From Amaurobius ferox (taxonomy: Eukaryota; Arthropoda; Arachnida; Araneae; Amaurobiidae), in contig OX578134.1 in NCBI GenBank assembly GCA_951213105.1, forward strand, positions 141,857,450 to 141,921,449: a stretch of DNA of 64,000 nucleotides, given 5' to 3'. Both the position numbers and the translations under genes were made by a program. Numbering within the stretch: position 1 is the first letter of the stretch; the number at the start of each line of letters is the position of its first letter. The notes under the pieces were generated by a model. It saw nothing but the letters and a program-made list of their open reading frames with translations. It searched no databases and was not told the origin of the DNA. Below, one piece after another: positions 36,328 through 49,900 of the stretch.

Positions 36328-37380
36328 ATGTATCAGAAAGTGAATAATTCCAAAACTAGAATAGAAAATCGTGTAAAGGCCGTGTACAAAAAATCTGGTA
36401 TTGGCATTGGAGGTATAAAATTCCCATATCTTACACTCACACCAAAATTACACAAGAAACCTGTTAAATTTCGACCAGTAACCATTGGATTTAGATCACA
36501 TTTGACAGATTCTAAGAAAATATTATTTATGGTACTGAAGCCAGTTATAGCAAAATTCAAAAACCAAGGTTCTTACTTCATTAATAATAGATATGAAGTT
36601 ATTAATAAATTAAAATATATACCTAATGACATGGTTTATAAAAGTTGTGATTTTTGCGATCTATACAATAATATCGATATCAACGATTTATTTCAAATAG
36701 TAATAGCGATTTATCATACACACGATTTGCAAACTTTGATTACTATGGCAAGGTATACTGCACTTGTGAAATTGGTTTTGTTTGAAACGGTGCTGTACAA
36801 CGGACAGGGATTTTACTAGCAAATTGAGGGAATCCCTACGGGTGGAAGCTGTTCATCTGTTTTGGTTCTGATATTTATTTGGTTCTGATATTTATTTGGA
36901 CAGGTATGAGACGGGAACCCCCATTTTAAACGAGATGGTATACATGCGTTATGTTGATAACGTGATTTTGTGTTGTGATAATGCAAATTTTGTTATGGAT
37001 TTCAGTTTCTATCCGCGAACGTTAAATTTAATGTAAACTCCTTGCAATATTAATAATAGTTTAAATTATTTGGATATTTGTATTGAGAAATCAAATAAAA
37101 AAACTGTTTTTACTATATTTGATAAAATAAACATTTTCTCTTTAAAATTAATTATATTACATTATGGATTACTAATTTACATAATGTATTCAGAAATATT
37201 ATAATTAACCAATTGATAAAAGGCAAACATTTAAATAGTAGAGAAACAGACAAAGTTAAAAGCGATAGATATTTTTTAAATAAGGCTATGAAACAGAGTT
37301 ACCCCAAAGGTTTTTTGATCAAGATTATATCGGAATTCAATGGTTTAACTATAACCGCTAGTACAAGAAAATATTTGAAC
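36328..37380 (+). pseudogene. Reverse transcriptase pseudogene, Penelope type (E2b)
   Basis: A plus-strand RT aligned end to end with the E2 protein. The first 163 codons are open (KFPYLTLTPKLHKKPVKFRP, then motif A CDFCDLYNNIDI). A stop then interrupts just before motif B (QIEGIPTGGSCSSVL). A 17-bp tandem duplication (TTCTGATATTTATTTGG, about 36865-36898) breaks the frame. The catalytic box reads YVDN, losing the second aspartate. Further stops follow LNYLDI. The remnant ends at a TA array. The reverse orientation relative to E2 makes the two a head-to-head pair about 0.4 kb apart. Confidence 0.8.
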
Positions 37381-37420
37381 TGTTGAAACTGGGATATAAA
37401 GGATATGGGAAGACAGAAAT

Positions 37421-37478
<58 letters not shown>

Positions 37479-37480
37479 CA

Positions 37481-37536
<56 letters not shown>

Positions 37537-37845
37537 CATATATATACATATACATATATATACATATATATACATATATATGCATATACATATATATACA
37601 TATATATACATATATATGCATATACATATATATACATATATATACATATACATATATATACATATATATACATATATATACATATACATATATATACATA
37701 TATATACATATACATATATATACATATATATACATATACATATATATACATATATATACATATATATATATATATACATATATATACATATACATATATA
37801 TACATATATATACATATACATATATATACATATACATATATATAC

Positions 37846-37876
<31 letters not shown>

Positions 37877-38120
37877 CATATATATACATATATATATATA
37901 TAAATATATATACATATATATATATATATAAATATATATACATATATGTATATATAAATATATATACATATATATATATATAAATATATATACATATATA
38001 TATATATAAATATATATACATATATATATATATAAATATATATACATATATATATATATATAAATATATATACATATATATATATATAAATATATATACA
38101 TATATATATATATATATAAA
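37421..38120. repeat. Long TA/TACATA array
   Basis: About 700 bp. It starts as pure TA, then has TACATA interruptions in recurring blocks, and near the right end an approximately 26-30-bp unit with AAATATATATACATATA. The long YIYI-type open frames on both strands are translation of the repeat. The same unit resumes at 39319 in the same direction. Confidence 0.92.
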
Positions 38121-38248
38121 TATACATATAAATATTACATCTATCACATCTAAAAATTGACAACTGAAAATATACTCAAAGGCGCCAAGCTGCTCAGACA
38201 AGTACATTTCTATACAACTCAATAATTAGAAAAAGAAAAAAGAAGAAT

Positions 38249-38349
38249 GACATTGTATCAAAATTTTCGCCGGGGGGGATTGTGACCCCCACTTCCCGGT
38301 TTAGCCAGCTTTATGTCATGACGACACTCCCGGAAGCGGATACAATGTC
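38249..38349 (-). ncRNA. Conserved 3' RNA structure, left arm of E3
   Basis: Outer stem GACATTGTATC (38249-38259) with GATACAATGTC (38339-38349). Inner hairpin GGGGG, loop around ATTGTGA, CCCCC (38273-38290), then A and CTTCCCGG, which can pair with CCGGAAG (38330-38337) through a stem with a one-base bulge. Same three-stem layout as at 34.4 kb with different stem sequences. Confidence 0.6.
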
Positions 38350-38547
38350 GCCAACCAAGTACATATACTAATACTTTAAATGTAAAAAAGAAAAAAGTTG
38401 AAAAACCTATACATTCCCTATGCTATACAAAGACTACGCTTTTTACTACATCCAAACAGAAACACAAAATACTACAAAAATGACCCACATCTAATACCAA
38501 TATATCAAGAAAAACAAGCCACGCATACACCTCACCGAAATGTAAAA

Positions 38548-38907
38548 TATACAAATCTAAAAATCTTTTTAGATTTAACATTATATAAACTTTCTAATGG
38601 TAAAGTAGGTTTTAAATTATATGATAAAAGAAAAGCATTTAATTTTAAAATAAATTACATTATTAATTGGCATTCTTGTTTGCATAGAAATGTTTTTAGG
38701 AACATTATCATAAATTTTTTAACAAGAAGCAAACGTTTAAATAGCAGTGTTGAAAATCGTTATATAAGTGATCTGAATTACCTAGAAGAAGCAATCGTAA
38801 TGGGTTACCCTCTACGTTTTCTCTGTGATATATTGTGTAAATTTTACGGCATAACTGTAACCGAGTGTTACGACTTGTATTTGAGTGGAAGAGAGCTTTC
38901 TGTCTGA
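38548..38907 (+). pseudogene. Reverse transcriptase C-terminal fragment (E3)
   Basis: The frame starts inside the RT at FLDLTLYKL and continues YDKRKAFNFKI, NWHSCLHRNVFRNI, a YISDLNYLEEAI segment and GYPLRFLCDI to a stop at 38907. Palm motifs A to C are absent, so it is inactive. The preceding codons back to 38398 are translation of the inverted arm and not RT. Confidence 0.75.
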
Positions 38908-39184
38908 GATAGTATTGGACAGCGGCTGCATTGTGAAGGTCATGGTTGACTGTCTGAGGGAGATCATTAGGTACAAAATAAGAGTCTTTTACATTTCGGT
39001 GAGGTGTATGCGTGGCTTGTTTTTCTTGATATATTGGTATTAGATGTGGGTCATTTTTGTAGTATTTTGTGTTTCTGTTTGGATGTAGTAAAAAGCGTAG
39101 TCTTTGTATAGGTTAGGGAATGTATAGGTTTTTCAACTTTTTTCTTTTTTACATTTAAAGTATTAGTATATGTACTTGGTTGGC

Positions 39185-39285
39185 GACATTGTATCCGCTT
39201 CCGGGAGTGTCGTCATGACATAAAGCTGGCTAAACCGGGAAGTGGGGGTCACAATCCCCCCCGGCGAAAATTTTGATACAATGTC
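39185..39285 (+). ncRNA. Conserved 3' RNA structure, right arm of E3
   Basis: In RT sense: outer stem GACATTGTATC/GATACAATGTC; bulged second stem from CTTCCGG (about 39198-39204) and CCGGGAAG (about 39235-39242) enclosing a small TGTC/GACA hairpin; and the GGGGG, TCACAAT, CCCCC hairpin (39244-39260). It would form a three-way junction. It does not match the hammerhead consensus (no CTGANGA). Confidence 0.6.
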
Positions 39286-39318
39286 ATTCTTCTTTTTTCT
39301 TTTTCTAATTATTGAGTT

Positions 39319-40566
<1,248 letters not shown>

Positions 40567-40580
40567 TGAATATATATATA

Positions 40581-40595
40581 TTTGAATATTTATAT

Positions 40596-40641
<46 letters not shown>

Positions 40642-40656
40642 ATATAAATATTCAAA
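40581..40656. repeat. 76-bp perfect palindrome with TA core
   Basis: The 22-base arm at 40581-40602 (TTTGAATATTTATATCATTT plus TA) is exactly mirrored at 40635-40656 around a TA run. It could extrude as a cruciform or be a hairpin-end scar at the array edge. Confidence 0.92.
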
Positions 40657-42347
40657 AATGTATGTATATTCATTAAAACAATGTCATTGAAAAAAGTGCT
40701 CAAGATTTGATTTAATTGACTATTTGATTTTGTGTTTAAAATATTATTCTGAAATTCTCTTTCAGACTACTTTTTACCTTTACACCCACATTTCTCTGCT
40801 GCTAAGAAACGTATAACTTTATTGAATCAGCAGTAAAATAAAGACTTTATTAAACACAGAATACTAGGCTTAACAAAGGAATCAGCTAGTTTCAAAGACA
40901 GAAATTATCATACTTATTTTAAACATACATTTTTTTTCAATGTCATAATTTTTGTCACATGAATTACATGTATTTTCATTGCTAAATTATAATTTTTAAT
41001 ATAAGACAATTGTAATTATCATCGCTATTGTGATAACAGGCGCACTTACAAATTTATTTTCTAGGTAAGATCCTGTTGTCAGGAGTTAGATACTTCAAGT
41101 CCTAATTTACCCGGAACTACCAACACGTCGCATTCCGACGATGAAGAATAAATTGAAGAATACATGACATCATCGCATTTTGCTTTATCAAGAAAACTTT
41201 GAGATAACGTGTTTCAAATTTAAAAATAAAAAAAATAAAATCGAGATCTTGGCAAACACGACCCAGAAGTGTCAAAGAGCTTCGACATGTTTACCCAATT
41301 GGGCAAATTGAAACAGTGACGGAAAGAGATGGATTGGATTTAATTAGAATTTCAGAAACATACGAGGAAAAACAAAAATGAATTTCTGAAGTGGAGTCAG
41401 TAGAATTTATTAGTCACACACAATTGATATTCAGATAACTATATGGAGATGAGGAGAAATGTTTTAATTAAATTCAGCAATGTCATCGGAGAATGCAAAA
41501 TTATGCTAAGCGTCCAGTTTTGTCGCGACGATTTATGTCGAGTTTAAAATGCCATTTATCTAAACGGTATAACTTTATCATTTTTTGTTGTTGTGAGTTT
41601 AAAATATGTTAATTCATGCTTTTAAAATCAATAGTAATTGCGGTTCGTAGGGCGGGCACAAGTACAGATGTTTTGATAGGAATGCATATTATTATTTAGA
41701 AATGCATCATTATGTTTGAACGTTTTGATTGCATATGTAAATTCTTAAATAAGTCTTGTTGCTTTAGTATGCCGAATATCTGTGATATTTACTTGATATT
41801 TCTAGATACAACTTAAATAAATGCAGTATGATAGAGTTACGACGAATCCTCTAGAATCGTGGAACTCAGGAACGTGGAACTCAGGAAAGTGGAACTCAGG
41901 AATCTAGAACTCAGGATACAAGAATGAGTCCAAATTTCTGGATAACTAATACGTCTATTCACAAGCACAGAGTAAACATAAACAATATACAGTAAAACAA
42001 CACTTAAATGCTTCACTACTTTCACAAAATAACCTACACTATTATCAAAACTTTGAGAAAAATCATTTTGCAAAACAGCGGCTACCATTCTCAAATTACT
42101 TTGACGAAAGTCACTGTTGAATGTATATCGTGAACTACTCACTTGCTCACTGATGTTTTCTTTTATAGATTTATATACTCTCCATAGGGACTTTTGGATA
42201 TATCTCACATTGCGTTAAATAATCGTTGCTTCGTGGTCCTTCTCGAACACTCGGAATTTCGTCAAATGTCTGCAAATTGGCGATAAATCGCCAAATCTAG
42301 CAACTTCTCTCTGACAAGCGGCGTGTGGAAACCCTAGCCTCATACCA
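40657..42347. other. Noncoding stretch with repeat B copy and minisatellite
   Basis: At about 41080-41480 lies a diverged family B copy (TTTGCTTTATCAAGAAAAC, GTGTCAAAGAGC, TTTACCCAATTGGGCAAATT, AGAATTTATTAGTCA), same direction as the others. At 41858-41916 a 15-bp unit close to GTGGAACTCAGGAAC is repeated four times. No gene is supported. Confidence 0.5.
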
Positions 42348-42355
42348 CAGGAAAT

Positions 42356-42763
42356 TAAGGCTCCTCTATATACGAGCTGACTCATCAAGCATATTGAAGC
42401 CCACCATAGCTGGAAGCGCAATCCATTAACTTTAGCTCTGTTCGTATTTTCACTTTTGGAAGTATAATTGAAATAATTATGAGTGGTTGTTCTGCACCGA
42501 ACTGCTCTAATCATTCTAGAAAGGGCTTTAGGCTATTTCGCTTTCCTAGAAACGAAGAAAGAAGAAAACAATTGCTAATAAATAATTGGATACCCGGTGC
42601 TGGGGCATAATTGTGCGAGCTAAGTTCTACAATATTCTAATTGAAACTTTTTTTATATAAAGTACGTATTTTAAGCATTTATTTTATAATTTCTATAACT
42701 GTAGTATGGAATCCTATGGCCTTCAATATGCTTGAGAATTCAGCCTGTAGTAGAGGAGTTCTA
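42356..42763 (+). mobile_element. Short THAP-bearing TIR element, P-like (copy 2)
   Basis: 408 bp, flanked by a perfect 8-bp duplication CAGGAAAT (42348-42355 and 42764-42771). The ends are TAAGGCTCCTCTA and, reverse-complemented, TAGAACTCCTCTA. The inverted repeat continues inward (GCTGA, then TCAAGCATATTGAAG on both sides). It matches copy 1 at 18576-18982 over its whole length, in opposite orientation. Copies with different flanks and independent 8-bp duplications prove that this is a transposed unit. Confidence 0.82.
42479..42610 (+). pseudogene. THAP-domain N-terminal stub (copy 2)
   Basis: A 43-codon frame starting MSGCSAPNCSNHSRKGFRLF, then RFPRNEERRKQ and NNWIPG, ending at a stop earlier than copy 1. 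The CX4C zinc pair and the RFP motif are kept; the tryptophan after RRKQ is leucine here, and the second zinc pair is beyond the stop. It is the same relic coding segment as in copy 1. Confidence 0.7.
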
Positions 42764-42771
42764 CAGGAAAT

Positions 42772-45700
42772 GATGACGTACCGGTGTTTTCTCAGTCTGG
42801 TCTTTGAAAGAGATGAAATACTTCAGAAGAAATGGTACATTACACGTTCGCAGCAATAGTTTAACACTTTGAAAAGGGAATATCAATTATGAGTATATGT
42901 AGTTTATCTTAAACATTTTATTATTCCCAATATAAGTAATGCCATTATTTTCTATCATTTAGTTGTTGGTCTCAAACTGATTTTTTCCTGCATGAAAAAC
43001 ACGATGACAGCTGTATATGACGTTTACTACACACGTTTATGAATTTACTTATTATGTATGATATTTATCCACTAGTTTATATTACCTTTCATCCTTTATA
43101 GCACAGTGCTCATTCATAACGAATTTACATAACGAATATATAACATGTGTGAAAATTTATGGATCAAAAAGTATGATTTGAAACCTTATACAAATTGCAA
43201 ATCCAAATGTCACTTTGGCATTTTAACAATATAATTTAAAGTGTAATATGTGGTTTTGCTCGTGCATATTATAAAAGCCGTTTTCGTAAATGATTACAAT
43301 AATGTTACGCAAAGGTGTTTTTAACGTGATATACAGGGGATAGTAGGACAGTTTCTAAGCGAAGCTCTAAATCAGCTTTTCTTATTATGATGCATGCAAA
43401 TAGTATATTCATGGAAATAAATTTAATATATTTAACATTTTATGCGGTTTTCTTTTTTTACAAACCAAGTAGAAGATCATCAAATGTTCTACGGAGAGCC
43501 AATATCCAATCATAAATAATGCCCTTCGTATTTTAATGTAAAGTTACGTAAAAAACTAATTAAAAATCGACAATCAGGATTGCACAATCAAAACTTATTT
43601 ACGAAATTGACGTTTTTTGAGAGTTTGCGTAAATCAGTAGAATTTTTATATTCATTCATTTCTGAATTCGTGTCAAATTTCGTTCAAATGGCTCAATTAG
43701 TTTGCCATATACAGTTTCCACCGATACACATTCAATACATGCATCACTTCAAAACGTTTAGCTGTATCTCAAGGTACTTCAAACGTGTAAACTGAAACTT
43801 AAGTCATCGTCACTATTAATGACCAGACTTTTATATCTACTAACTCACTATTGAGAAATAAAATTCTTTGCGATTTATAACAGAACGACATTAGTGCTAT
43901 TCTAAAAAATAGTTGCCTGTTTTTGTTTTAATAGTAGTTGTTGCGTGGTATTTTGCTACATGACCAGTCGGGGACGCGAATAATTTCCTCTGATCAAAAA
44001 TAATAGTATTAATTATTAAGTGAAACGAGGATACCTTTAAATAATTAATAACCATATGATAATAGTTATCTCACACATAGTTATAGCGATGATTTTGATG
44101 TTTTTCGATTTAAATAAACGCCGTTGGTGAAATACATATTAAGTGGCACCATAGACTATTTGTCAGGTCTTATATACGAGTATCTTCACTGCATATTAAG
44201 TGAACATTGCAAAGAAGTTTTTCAACGTTTTACAAAATAGAAACTCCGTAAATTTAAGATAATGCAAGTTTAGTTAAAAGTGTAACCAGTTTTAGAGGCT
44301 AAGCACGGTGTCCTTTTTCAGGTTGAACCAACAATGAAATAATAATCTATTTCTTAATAATAGTCTTTTCAGCAATATAGTGAAAGCGACCAATTCCCCA
44401 TCACCAAATCCTTCTGCTAAACAGAGCAGTGTTGTAAGTTGTTTCACTTCTTATTGCCCCTATACTTAAAAAAAAAGACAACGATAATGCAAATTAAATG
44501 CTATTTGGAAAGGTATATTTTATTCTGCTGAACTGAGTTTTAAATTTGTCAGTAATATTATTTCCAGACATCTACGGGTTTTCAAGTCTTGATATGCAAT
44601 AAGAAATGCATAATAAAAGGCGGAAGTTGGGGGATTTTGATGTTGCAAGTTCATGACTAAGTTGAAAATGATATTCTGAAATAGCATTAATATAATTGGT
44701 TATGTGAAATGTAAATAAATCTGTTTTGTGAGGGAGTTGTAATGCAGTGTTTTTATTAAAAACGTATCATATTATACTATGTAGTTGTGGTGCCAATAAT
44801 CGTTAATACAAGCAATAAATAATAATTAAGCATTGTGATCACATAAATTAGTAAATTTACAACTTAATTTTGTACCTATTCATCTATAATTTTCCTCATT
44901 CCACTTTATTAGGAAAGTGAGCGCAGTCATCTGAATTTGCATATGATGATTAAAGCCAATCTGCTGTATTCAGATTTACTGCTTCTGCAGCTGAGCCAAA
45001 ATTGACTTTTCTCCAAATTGGTTACAGTAATATACGTATTTAAAATTAGTACTAATTTACTATTGTCTTTGGTGCCATGCTGTATGTTGCAATGTTTGGA
45101 TTGCAGGTTGAAATATTGTTTTATAAATTGATCGACTTAGATTGCCCTACGGACTGTACTAAAACAATTTGGTAGCTTTTTCTATCAATTCCCATCATCA
45201 AACCAGTCATAATGAAATGTATGTATAATTTTTATATCACAAGAAAATTTTATCTGCTATCTCGGAACATTTATTTATACTTCTTTTTAATTTCTAATTT
45301 TTGAGGAAACAATAGCGGCCAAAGTTCAAAGAGTAATACAAAATTTTAATCAGCAAAAGATAATTTAAATAAATAATTAATAAATGAAAATAAATATAAA
45401 AAATATTTTGTATTTTTGAAAAAGCCACAAGCTGTCAAATTTTAAAAGTAAAAGAAATTTTAAACCGTAAATAAAATTTGAATTAAAATTCAATAAAATA
45501 CGAAAATAAAACGAGTTTTCTGTTTTCCGTATAACTACAATGGTTGCAATCTCTGTATATTATATAACCAAGTCGATGATATTATTAATTCAACCATTAT
45601 AGTGCGGAAACATAATACATTGCACCAATTTTGTTGTATAATTTTGCAGTTTTCGTTGATCGTTAGCAAGAAGTAGTAGATGAGACAAAACAACACAAAA

Positions 45701-46390
45701 CAATTTAAATCAAAACATTTCAAATTATTTTGTACATGTCTTTATTGTTTAGTATATAACCTTTTCCTATAAGTAGATGATGCATAAATAATACTTTCAA
45801 CTGAATTTAGAATGTAGTAAAGTTTTAATTACTTCTAGAAATAAAATGCTAAAATATTCTTTTTTTACCTTTGCTGAAGAGTTCTAAAATTCAGGACAGT
45901 AATATAAGAGCGGTATCCTAGGAACCTTTTGATCAATCCAGGTCACTATAACTCAATTGATTTCTGTCATTACAGTAACATATTATTTTCCGTTTCAGTA
46001 GAACTTTTGATTTTATTTCAGCATTCAAAATCCCTCTCAAATATATATATTATGTCTTTAGTGTTGTGAGAGTATTTCATGTTAACTTCACAGTAACATA
46101 AGAGTTAATGATCTATTTAGAACTTTACGTTTAGATATTTTAAGTCAACTGCAATTTCTGTAGTACAATTCTCTTAAATGTACAATGTCATATAAATATA
46201 ATTATATCAAATAAATAAAATTAAATCGCATAAATTTAAAGGGAATTATCAGATTATTTTAAACAATACCAAATGAAAAAAATATGTTAAACAGAAACAA
46301 ATCTTAAGTATAAAGAAACATTATAGCATATAATGTTTGATGACAAAATATCGCAGAATAGTTAGATTTTCCACAATTTATTAATCGAAG
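42772..46390. other. Noncoding stretch
   Basis: No gene is supported. Possible very old family B fragments lie at about 44570-44710 (TAAGAAATGC, CATTAATATAATTGGTTATG). A segment at 44370-44440 has higher GC and a following GTAAGT but no recognisable protein. Otherwise AT-rich and featureless. Confidence 0.45.
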
Positions 46391-46942
46391 CTATTTCATT
46401 CCAGTGAGGTACTACCTCTTAAATAAAATACATTATCCAGTCCATGTATCATAGGATATGCTTTTGCAAAAGTAAAACAAATTGCTGTTTTTGTTGTCTC
46501 AGTTGAACCATTTTTCTTTTTATCTCAGACAGTTCTTTTGTACCTAGTAGAAACACATTTTTCAAGCATTGCCGTGACATCGGGCACATGCATCAACATA
46601 CATGTATTCCTTCACCGTAAAAGAACTTGATAGCCCTCTTTTAAATGCATCGTTAAAACAATGCAGCGTCCGTAAATTTGTAATCCGATAATGCAGCATA
46701 AATACTGCAATCTCATGCAACAAATTTGATATTGTCACGCTAGCTTTCTGATGAGACGTTTTCATGTCTGAATAAATTCAATTCCATGCAGATATTTGTT
46801 TCAAGTGTCAAACGGCGTCAAAGTGTTTCTGCAATTAAGCAAATTGAAATATTAATAGATTGAGATGCACTCGATATACAAGGTTCTCTAGACTCATGAC
46901 TGGAAGGAGAATGGTTTTCCCAGGTGGCATTAACATAATTTA
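46391..46942 (+). repeat. 552-bp direct repeat R, left copy (family B)
   Basis: Identical by eye, over 552 bp without gaps, to 53529-54080 (constant offset 7138). It is a member of the older, diverged family B, so identity of this pair only means that the pair itself is recent. Its right edge joins gypsy pol sequence directly at 46943. Confidence 0.9.
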
Positions 46943-49900
46943 AAAGAGCATCAGGTAGCACAGGGTCTCGACCAAAGACAAGATGTGCTGGGGACTCGCC
47001 TGTTGAGGCATGGACTGACGTTCTATGAGCCATTAAAGCAAATTGAATCATCCGATCCCAATCGCCCTTATCAGAATAGACCAGATTCTTTAAGGATCTA
47101 ACTAACGTACCGTTCAGTCTTTCGACTAGCCCGTCTGACTGGGGATGGTACGCTGAAGTATTATGTTTTTTTATGCCTAATTTCTTGTATAGATTGTTGG
47201 CAGCTTCAGAAATGAAGTTACTACCTTGATCCGTAATTAAGTGAGCAGGAATTCCATGAATACTTATAAATCTCTCTAAACAAGCGAGAATATCCTCAGT
47301 TTTAACTGTAGCAAGTGGATAAGCCTCTGGCCATCTAGTGAAGTAATCTGTAATGACAAGAATGTACTTCATCCCAGAATTCGAGATAGGTAGTGGGCCG
47401 ACTACATCCATAGCCACACGTTCAAAAGGATAAGTTGTAATAGGAAATTTCTGTATTGGAGCCTTGTTGTTACGAAAACCTCTGTTTTTTACACAAGTTG
47501 TGCACGACTTCACATAATTTTCAGTCTGAGCATGCATGTCTGGCCAATAATAGTTAACTGAAATTTTTGCCAGAGTTCTTTGAAAACCACAATGTGCAGC
47601 AACAGGAGAATCATGGCAAAGCCATAGAATTTCTGAGACTAAGTCTTGAGGAATAACTACTCTCTCATTATATTGCTGTCTCTGCTTTGGATTTTTGTGT
47701 ATGCAATGTAACATACCATTTTTCATGAAAAATGAAAGTTTTTGTGGGTATGGTTTTACACCTTTTTCCAGAAGATTTTTGATTTTTATACATCTAGGAT
47801 CTTTCAATTGACCAATAGCTATCCTAGTTACCAGAGAAGCTTCCACAGTAGTCTGTACTTGATCTTGAGAATTTTCAACGATTGCATTTATGTTTTCACT
47901 ACTATCATTATTCTGTACCACTACTTTTCCAGAAATTTTCGTAGGGACAGATTCTACAATACTTTTAGGAACAGTTTGTTTCTGAGTGTTTTGAGATTTC
48001 TTTGAAGAAGACTCATCAATACATCTCGAAAAATAGTCAGCTACAACATTATGTTTCCCCGGTTTATGAATGATTTCATAATCAAAAGCCTGCAATGAAA
48101 CGATCCAGCGAGCTATGCGCGAAGTAGGATCTCTTAATTTGAAAATGAACGATAAGGATGCTTGATCACAGTAAATTTTGAAATGTTTGCCTAAGAGATA
48201 GTGCTTAAATTGCTGGGTAGCCCAAACCACAGCCAAAGCTTCTTTCTCGACTACACTGTAATTCACTTCAGCACCTTGTAATTTTCGACTAGCAAAGGAA
48301 ACTGGGTGAGATAACCCATTTTCATCCAATTGCGAAAGAACTGATCCCAAAGCGTAATTAGAGGCATCTGTATGCAAAGTAAAGGGCAAATTAAAATTTG
48401 GTAATTTTAAAATTGGTTCTTGAATAAGCTTGTTCTTAAGTATTTCAAAAGCTTCCTGAGCCTCCTGACTCCACACAAACTTTTTCTGCTTTGATTTTAA
48501 AAGATTAGTTAGTGGAAGAGTAATCTTTGCATAATCTGGTACAAACTTCCTATAAAAGCCTGTCAAACCCAAAAATTGTCTGATATTCTTGACACAGGTG
48601 GGTACTTTAAATTTTTGCACTAAATCAATGTTATGAGGGTCTGGCTGAACTTTTCCCTCAGACACTCTGAAACCTAAGTACTTTATTGTCTTTCTGAAAA
48701 AGAAGCATTTTGATGGCTTTAACCTAAGACCATGTTGAGATAATTTAATAAAAACTTCTTCTAATTTCATCATGTGTTCTTCAAAAGTTTTTGATGAGAT
48801 GATAACATCATCTATGTATATTCCTGATAACCCTGCCAGTACAAGAGACATTAATCTCTGAAAAGACGCTGGTGCGTTTTTTAGACCAAAAGGGGTCCTA
48901 CACCATTCGTAGTGACCGGTGGGCGTGGAAAAAGCTGATTTGTGTGAATCCTGTGGATTCAAATGCAATTGGTAGAATCCTGAAGTTAAGTCCAAAGTTG
49001 AGAAAAATGTAGCACCTGCTAAACCATCAATCAATTCACTAATGTTAGGAATTGGAAAATTTTCTGTAATAGTAAGTTTGTGTAACTTGCGAAAATCACA
49101 ACATAATCTATAAGAACCATCCGGTTTCCTTACAAACAGTACTGGCGTATTGTAAGGTGAAAAACTAGGTTTAATTATTTTAGCTTCTAATAATTCTGTG
49201 ACTTGTCTATTGAGTTCCCCTTGTAAATGATGTGGAACTTTGTATGGTTTCTGATAAACAGGAACAGATGTTTCCAAATTTATCTCATGTAATATGGTTT
49301 TACAACCAGACAACTCAGCAACATTCTTTGCAAAAACTTGTCTATATTTATTCAACAAAGTTGATAATTTATGTTTTTGATCTTTTTGGAGATGACTCAG
49401 GTCAAAATCTCCTCCCCAACTTTCAAAAGGCTCCAAAGGTTCACTGGAGTCCAACTCTCCCTCACTCACTACATTAACTTCAACCTCCTCAGACACCTGA
49501 ATTTCCTGAACATGAGCCACTTTTCTACCCTTATTCAAATGATAAGGTTTTTCCTCTGGGTTAGCAACACGAACCCAAATAATTCCATCCTTAGGAGCTC
49601 TATATACAGCTCTAGCAATGAAGATGTGGTCATTTTTCTCTGATTCCAGAAGCAAGGTGGAATTTTCCGGAAACCCTTCTGAAAGCTTGATTTTAATAAA
49701 TGATTCAGATAAAGGAGGAATTATACATTTTTGTGAATTTTTCACAATAATTGGCTCTTTAATTTTTGTATTTAGAGTTTCTTTTACTCTACATAAGTTA
49801 TTAACAGTTTTAATGTTTAAGTTCTTATGCTGTGCCACTTCTTCAGTACCACCTCTAACATGATTTTGCTTTTCCCCCATATGCAAAGTAACATTCTGTG

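Larger units (their letters stand above)
38216..39318 (+). mobile_element. Palindromic Penelope-type element E3 (332-bp arms)
   Basis: The left arm 38216-38547 and right arm 38987-39318 are reverse complements with only about two mismatches seen and no gaps (positions sum to 77534 throughout). The right arm is the 3' region in the same sense as the RT piece between the arms; the left arm is an inverted copy of it. The loop (38548-38986) holds the last third of the RT. This is the inverted-end arrangement reported for Penelope-like elements. The near identity of the arms implies recent formation. Confidence 0.78.

Noticed and set aside
41837..42514. Two minus-strand frames of 99 and 123 codons
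   Set aside because: They overlap a 15-bp minisatellite and the antisense of the THAP-bearing element; no family resemblance.
46562..46765. Duplicated 67-codon minus-strand gene (also at 53700-53903)
   Set aside because: The frames are identical only because they lie in the recently duplicated 552-bp repeat R; diverged family B copies do not keep the frame open.
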